DNA from: Alphaproteobacteria bacterium
GTDB taxonomy: Bacteria > Pseudomonadota > Alphaproteobacteria > ATCC43930 > Allostellaceae
DNA: 45,338 nt
Assembly: GCA_020852355.1 (NCBI GenBank)
Contig: JADZBA010000448.1
Coordinates: forward strand, 1 to 45,338
Direction of reading: 5' to 3'
Part shown: piece after piece, positions 43,060 through 45,338 of the stretch
Numbering within the stretch: the first letter of the stretch is position 1
Layout of the letters: each line of letters begins with the position of its first letter
The notes under the pieces: model-generated
Told to the model about the DNA's origin: nothing
Databases searched by the model: none
What the model saw: only the letters and a program-made list of their open reading frames with translations
Made by a program: the position numbers and the translations under genes

Positions 43060-44127
43060 ATGACGCAACAGCCCGTCGACTTCCGCAGCGACAACACCGC
43101 CTCGGTGGCGCCGGCGATCATGGACGCGATCGTCGCCGCCAACCGCGGCACCGCCCCTTCCTACGGCAACGACGAGACGACGCGGGCGGTCGACCGCCGC
43201 CTCTCCGACCTGTTCGAGACGGAAGTCCGGGTGTTCCCGGTGGCGACCGGCACCGCCGCCAACGCCATCGCGCTCTCGGCGATGACGCGGCCGTGGGGCG
43301 GCATCTACTGCCACGAGAGCGCCCATATCCAGACCTCGGAGTGCGGCGCGTTCGAGGCGCAGTCCGGCGGCGCCAAGCTGCAGCTCCTGCCGGGTGCCCA
43401 GTACAAGATCACCGCCGAGACGCTGGCCAGGGCGATCGCGTCGGCGGGCGTCGGCCAGCCGCACAAGCCGCAGCCGGCGGGCGTGTCGGTGACGCAGGCG
43501 ACCGACTTCGGCACCGTCTACCGCCTGGAGGAGCTGGCCGCGATCGGCGAGATGGCCCATGGCCATCGCCTGAAGATGCACATGGACGGCGCCCGCTTCG
43601 CCAACGCGCTCGACACGCTGGGATGCACGCCGGCCGAGATGACGTGGAAGATCGGCGTCGACGTGCTCTCCTTCGGCGCCACCAAGAACGGCGCCATGTC
43701 GTGCGACGCGATCGTCGCCTTCGACCCGGCGATCGCCCACGAGCTGGTCTTTCGCCTGCGCCGCGCCGGCCATGTCTGGTCGAAGATGCGCTTCGCCTCG
43801 GCGCAGCTCCTGGCCTATGTCGAGAAGGGGCTGTGGCTCGACCTCGCGCACCGCGCCAACGGGCTGGCGCGCCGCCTCGCCGAGGGGCTCGCCGCGCTGC
43901 CCGGCGTCAAGCTGCACGTGCCGGTCGAGGCGAACGAGCTGTTCGTCGAGCTGCCCGACGCGGTGATCTCGCGCCTGGAGGCCGAACGCTTCCTCTTCGC
44001 CAGGCGCGGGCCGCGGCTGATCCGCCTGGTGTGCCGCCACGACGGCACCGATGCCGAGGTCGACCAGCTCCTCTCCGCCGTCAAGCGCCTGCTGCCGCAG
44101 GCCACCAACGTCACCGCGCTGCCGTAG
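43060..44127 (+). CDS. Low-specificity L-threonine aldolase-like PLP enzyme
   Basis: A 355-residue fold-type I PLP enzyme of the threonine aldolase family: cleaves threonine or related beta-hydroxy amino acids to glycine and an aldehyde. FRSDNTASVAPAIM (8-21) and SYGNDETTRAVDRRL match the family N-terminus; His85 in YCHESAHI stacks on PLP in known structures; MHMDGARFANA carries the Asp; Lys209 in SFGATKNGAM is the Schiff-base residue. The ATG at 43060 is chosen; a GTG at 43045 is also in frame. The 3' end is 29 bp from the convergent tRNA gene. Confidence 0.9.
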   Translation: MTQQPVDFRSDNTASVAPAIMDAIVAANRGTAPSYGNDETTRAVDRRLSDLFETEVRVFPVATGTAANAIALSAMTRPWGGIYCHESAHIQTSECGAFEAQSGGAKLQLLPGAQYKITAETLARAIASAGVGQPHKPQPAGVSVTQATDFGTVYRLEELAAIGEMAHGHRLKMHMDGARFANALDTLGCTPAEMTWKIGVDVLSFGATKNGAMSCDAIVAFDPAIAHELVFRLRRAGHVWSKMRFASAQLLAYVEKGLWLDLAHRANGLARRLAEGLAALPGVKLHVPVEANELFVELPDAVISRLEAERFLFARRGPRLIRLVCRHDGTDAEVDQLLSAVKRLLPQATNVTALP

Positions 44128-44138
44128 CCGTCCGCGCG

Positions 44139-44152
44139 CCGCAGCCCTGCGG
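44139..44152. other. Short GC hairpin between the aldolase gene and tRNA-Thr
   Basis: CCGCA (44139-44143) pairs with TGCGG (44148-44152) around a four-base loop. No T run follows on either strand. It lies just past the 3' ends of both convergent genes and may act as an RNA 3'-end boundary or weak bidirectional terminator. Confidence 0.3.
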
Positions 44153-44156
44153 GTGG

Positions 44157-44231
44157 TGGTGCCGGGTGCAGGATTCGAACCCGCGACCTTCGGTTTACAA
44201 AACCGCTGCACTACCCCTGTGCTAACCCGGC
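44157..44231 (-). tRNA. trnT: tRNA-Thr (anticodon TGU, reads ACA)
   Basis: The reverse strand folds as a 75-nt tRNA including an encoded CCA. Acceptor stem GCCGGGT/ACCCGGC has seven pairs; the D stem is GCAC/GTGC; the anticodon arm is GCGGT-TTTGTAA-ACCGA with anticodon TGT; the T arm is GCGGG-TTCGAAT-CCTGC with one G-T pair. Discriminator base A. The first pair of the anticodon stem (27-43) is G-A, a mismatch. Identity as Thr rests on the anticodon and on resemblance to other bacterial tRNA-Thr(UGU). Confidence 0.93.
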
Positions 44232-44265
44232 GTTCGGCGCTTCCGTCGGGGTTTTCTAGCGCAGG

Positions 44266-44281
44266 GGACATGAGCATGTCC
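44266..44281. promoter_or_regulatory. Perfect inverted repeat upstream of tRNA-Thr
   Basis: GGACATG-AG-CATGTCC is a perfect 7-2-7 dyad, 34 bases upstream of the tRNA 5' end. On the tRNA strand it overlaps a CTTGGAC sequence resembling the alphaproteobacterial -35 element, followed by CTAGAAAA near the expected -10. It could be a protein-binding site controlling the tRNA or the divergent flank, or a chance palindrome. Confidence 0.4.
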
Positions 44282-44397
44282 AAGTCTCACGCGGTTTCGC
44301 ACGGCCGGGCTTGCGCATGGCCGAAGCGGCCGATCCGGCGATCTTGCGCGGACGCCCCGGTGCGGCGACTCTGCGGACGTCGCCGCCGGCGCCCGGC

Positions 44398-45338
44398 TCA
44401 GCGGGGCGCCGACGGCGACCCCCTCGCCTCGCGGCGCGCCTCGTAGGACTTGGCGTGCCGCCATGCCGCTTCGTGGAGCTCGTCGGGAAGCCCGGCGCGA
44501 CGCGCAGCCTGCAAGAGATATCCCAGAATGTGATCCGCCTCGATGCGGCCGCCGCCCTCCAGATCGCGCAGCATCGACGCGGTCGTGACCGGGTTGCCGC
44601 GAACGAAGGCCCGGAACTCCCCCACGACCTTGTCGGCGATCGGATGGCCCTCCGCCCTGGCGATCGCGCTGTTGCGGTCCATCAGGCGCTCCAGCCACTC
44701 GGCACCACCCGGAGTGGACGTGATCTCCCCGAGGTTCGCTCTCATCAGCACGGTCGCGATCGCCAGGGTGCCGAGGAACACCAGCTTCTCCCACATCGCG
44801 CCCCGGATATCGGCGGGCACCTCGATCCGAACCGGCGCGCCAACGAACGCGGCTTCCAGGGCCCGAACGCGCTCGGACGTGCCGCCGCCCAGCTCGCCGA
44901 ACCGCAGGAAGGCACCGGGCGCGAGATGCCGGATGATCCCGTCGCGCGTCAGCGTCGCCTGGACGCCGGCCAGGCCCCCGAGCACCTGTCCGGCACCGAA
45001 CTCCCGCGCCAGGGCGTCGAGGTGCGACATGCCGTTGAGGAGCGGCAGGACGGCCGCGCGGCCGTCCATGGCGGGGCGGATCGCCGCGATCGCACTGTCG
45101 AGGTCGTAGGCCTTGCAGGCGAGGATGACCACGTCCCAGCCCGGCCTCAGCTCGTCCGGCGCGAGTGTGGCGATCCGCCCGCGATAGTCTCCGGCGCTCG
45201 GGCTCTCGATGACCAGGCCGTCCCGATCGAGCTGCGCCTTGCGTCCCGGCCGAACCAGGAAGGCCACCTGCTCCGCGTTCCGTGCCTGAGCGATGCGCCC
45301 GCCGAAGTAGCCGCCCACCGCGCCGGCGCCGAGAATCA
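44398..45338 (-). CDS. Ketopantoate reductase-family protein, 5' end cut by window edge
   Basis: The visible 313 residues belong to the 2-dehydropantoate 2-reductase (ApbA/PanE) family. The NADP-binding motif ILGAGAVGGYFGG is at the truncated N-terminus, so only one or a few codons are missing. VVILACKAYDLDSA, LPLLNGMSHLDAL and the C-domain Lys in GAMWEKLVFLGTLA are family residues; RIEADHILGYLLQAARRAGLP holds the substrate-binding Glu region. Many genomes have several paralogues, so a role in pantothenate synthesis is not certain. No promoter can be seen because the start is outside. Confidence 0.88.
   Translation of the reverse strand, partial: ILGAGAVGGYFGGRIAQARNAEQVAFLVRPGRKAQLDRDGLVIESPSAGDYRGRIATLAPDELRPGWDVVILACKAYDLDSAIAAIRPAMDGRAAVLPLLNGMSHLDALAREFGAGQVLGGLAGVQATLTRDGIIRHLAPGAFLRFGELGGGTSERVRALEAAFVGAPVRIEVPADIRGAMWEKLVFLGTLAIATVLMRANLGEITSTPGGAEWLERLMDRNSAIARAEGHPIADKVVGEFRAFVRGNPVTTASMLRDLEGGGRIEADHILGYLLQAARRAGLPDELHEAAWRHAKSYEARREARGSPSAPR

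Noticed and set aside
44157-44231. Reading the tRNA as tRNA-Tyr (GTA) from the TTGTAAA loop
   Set aside because: That needs a five-base loop or a shifted stem. The normal 5-bp stem and 7-base loop give anticodon TGT, and there is no long variable arm as Tyr would have.

Overview
The window is about 70% GC with strong GC preference at third codon positions, dense gene packing and many ATGA/GTGA stop-start overlaps. Together with a heterotetrameric sarcosine oxidase, a complete Liv-type ABC cassette, several Tat-exported proteins and a KorABC-like 2-oxoacid oxidoreductase, this suggests a free-living, metabolically broad alphaproteobacterium (Rhodospirillales or Hyphomicrobiales type). That placement is inference. 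No IS element, phage gene, integrase, CRISPR array or rRNA was seen. Genes at both ends are cut by the window edge.

Layout. (1) 1-3088: an MmgE/PrpD-family enzyme (cut) behind a GntR/FCD regulator, divergent from a TPP-dependent enzyme, with TGTAT/ATACA operator-like half-sites between them. (2) 3096-8822, minus: an iron-regulated-type periplasmic operon (imelysin, di-heme cytochrome-like protein, second imelysin-like protein, DUF1513 protein, methyltransferase) behind a promoter with a Fur-box-like sequence in its spacer. (3) 9020-19661, plus: soxB-soxD-soxA-soxG joined without a gap to a five-gene dipeptide-type ABC importer. (4) 19627-25384, minus: a four-ORF transcription unit of two FAD oxidoreductases resembling opine/D-amino-acid dehydrogenase alpha and beta subunits, a 91-codon ORF, and a divergent cyanophycin-synthetase-like ligase. 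(5) 25505-26942, plus: a methyltransferase and a GNAT acetyltransferase. (6) 26961-31674, minus: a three-subunit 2-oxoacid oxidoreductase with its own FAD/NAD(P)H/Fe-S subunit. (7) 32036-34453, plus: DUF6152 and DUF6644-like proteins and a methyltransferase with a regulatory domain. (8) 34450-35366, minus: a GNAT and a cysteine-less carboxymuconolactone-decarboxylase-fold protein. (9) 35422-40053, plus: a Liv-type importer with a hairpin ending at the livG start codon. (10) 40058-42907, minus: a sulfatase and a flippase. (11) 43060-45338: threonine-aldolase-like enzyme, tRNA-Thr(TGU), and a cut ketopantoate-reductase-family gene.

How the parts work together. Most of the window looks like uptake and oxidation of small nitrogen-containing carbon sources: two ABC importers, sarcosine oxidase, the dehydrogenase pair, the aldolase and the 2-oxoacid oxidoreductase. 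The most unusual part is region 4, where a CphA-like peptide ligase is co-transcribed with an amine or amino-acid dehydrogenase pair and no cyanophycin-degrading gene lies nearby. The 91-codon ORF coupled to the ligase carries a short segment closely matching part of the ligase's own Mur domain. This region is the best candidate for an undescribed system.
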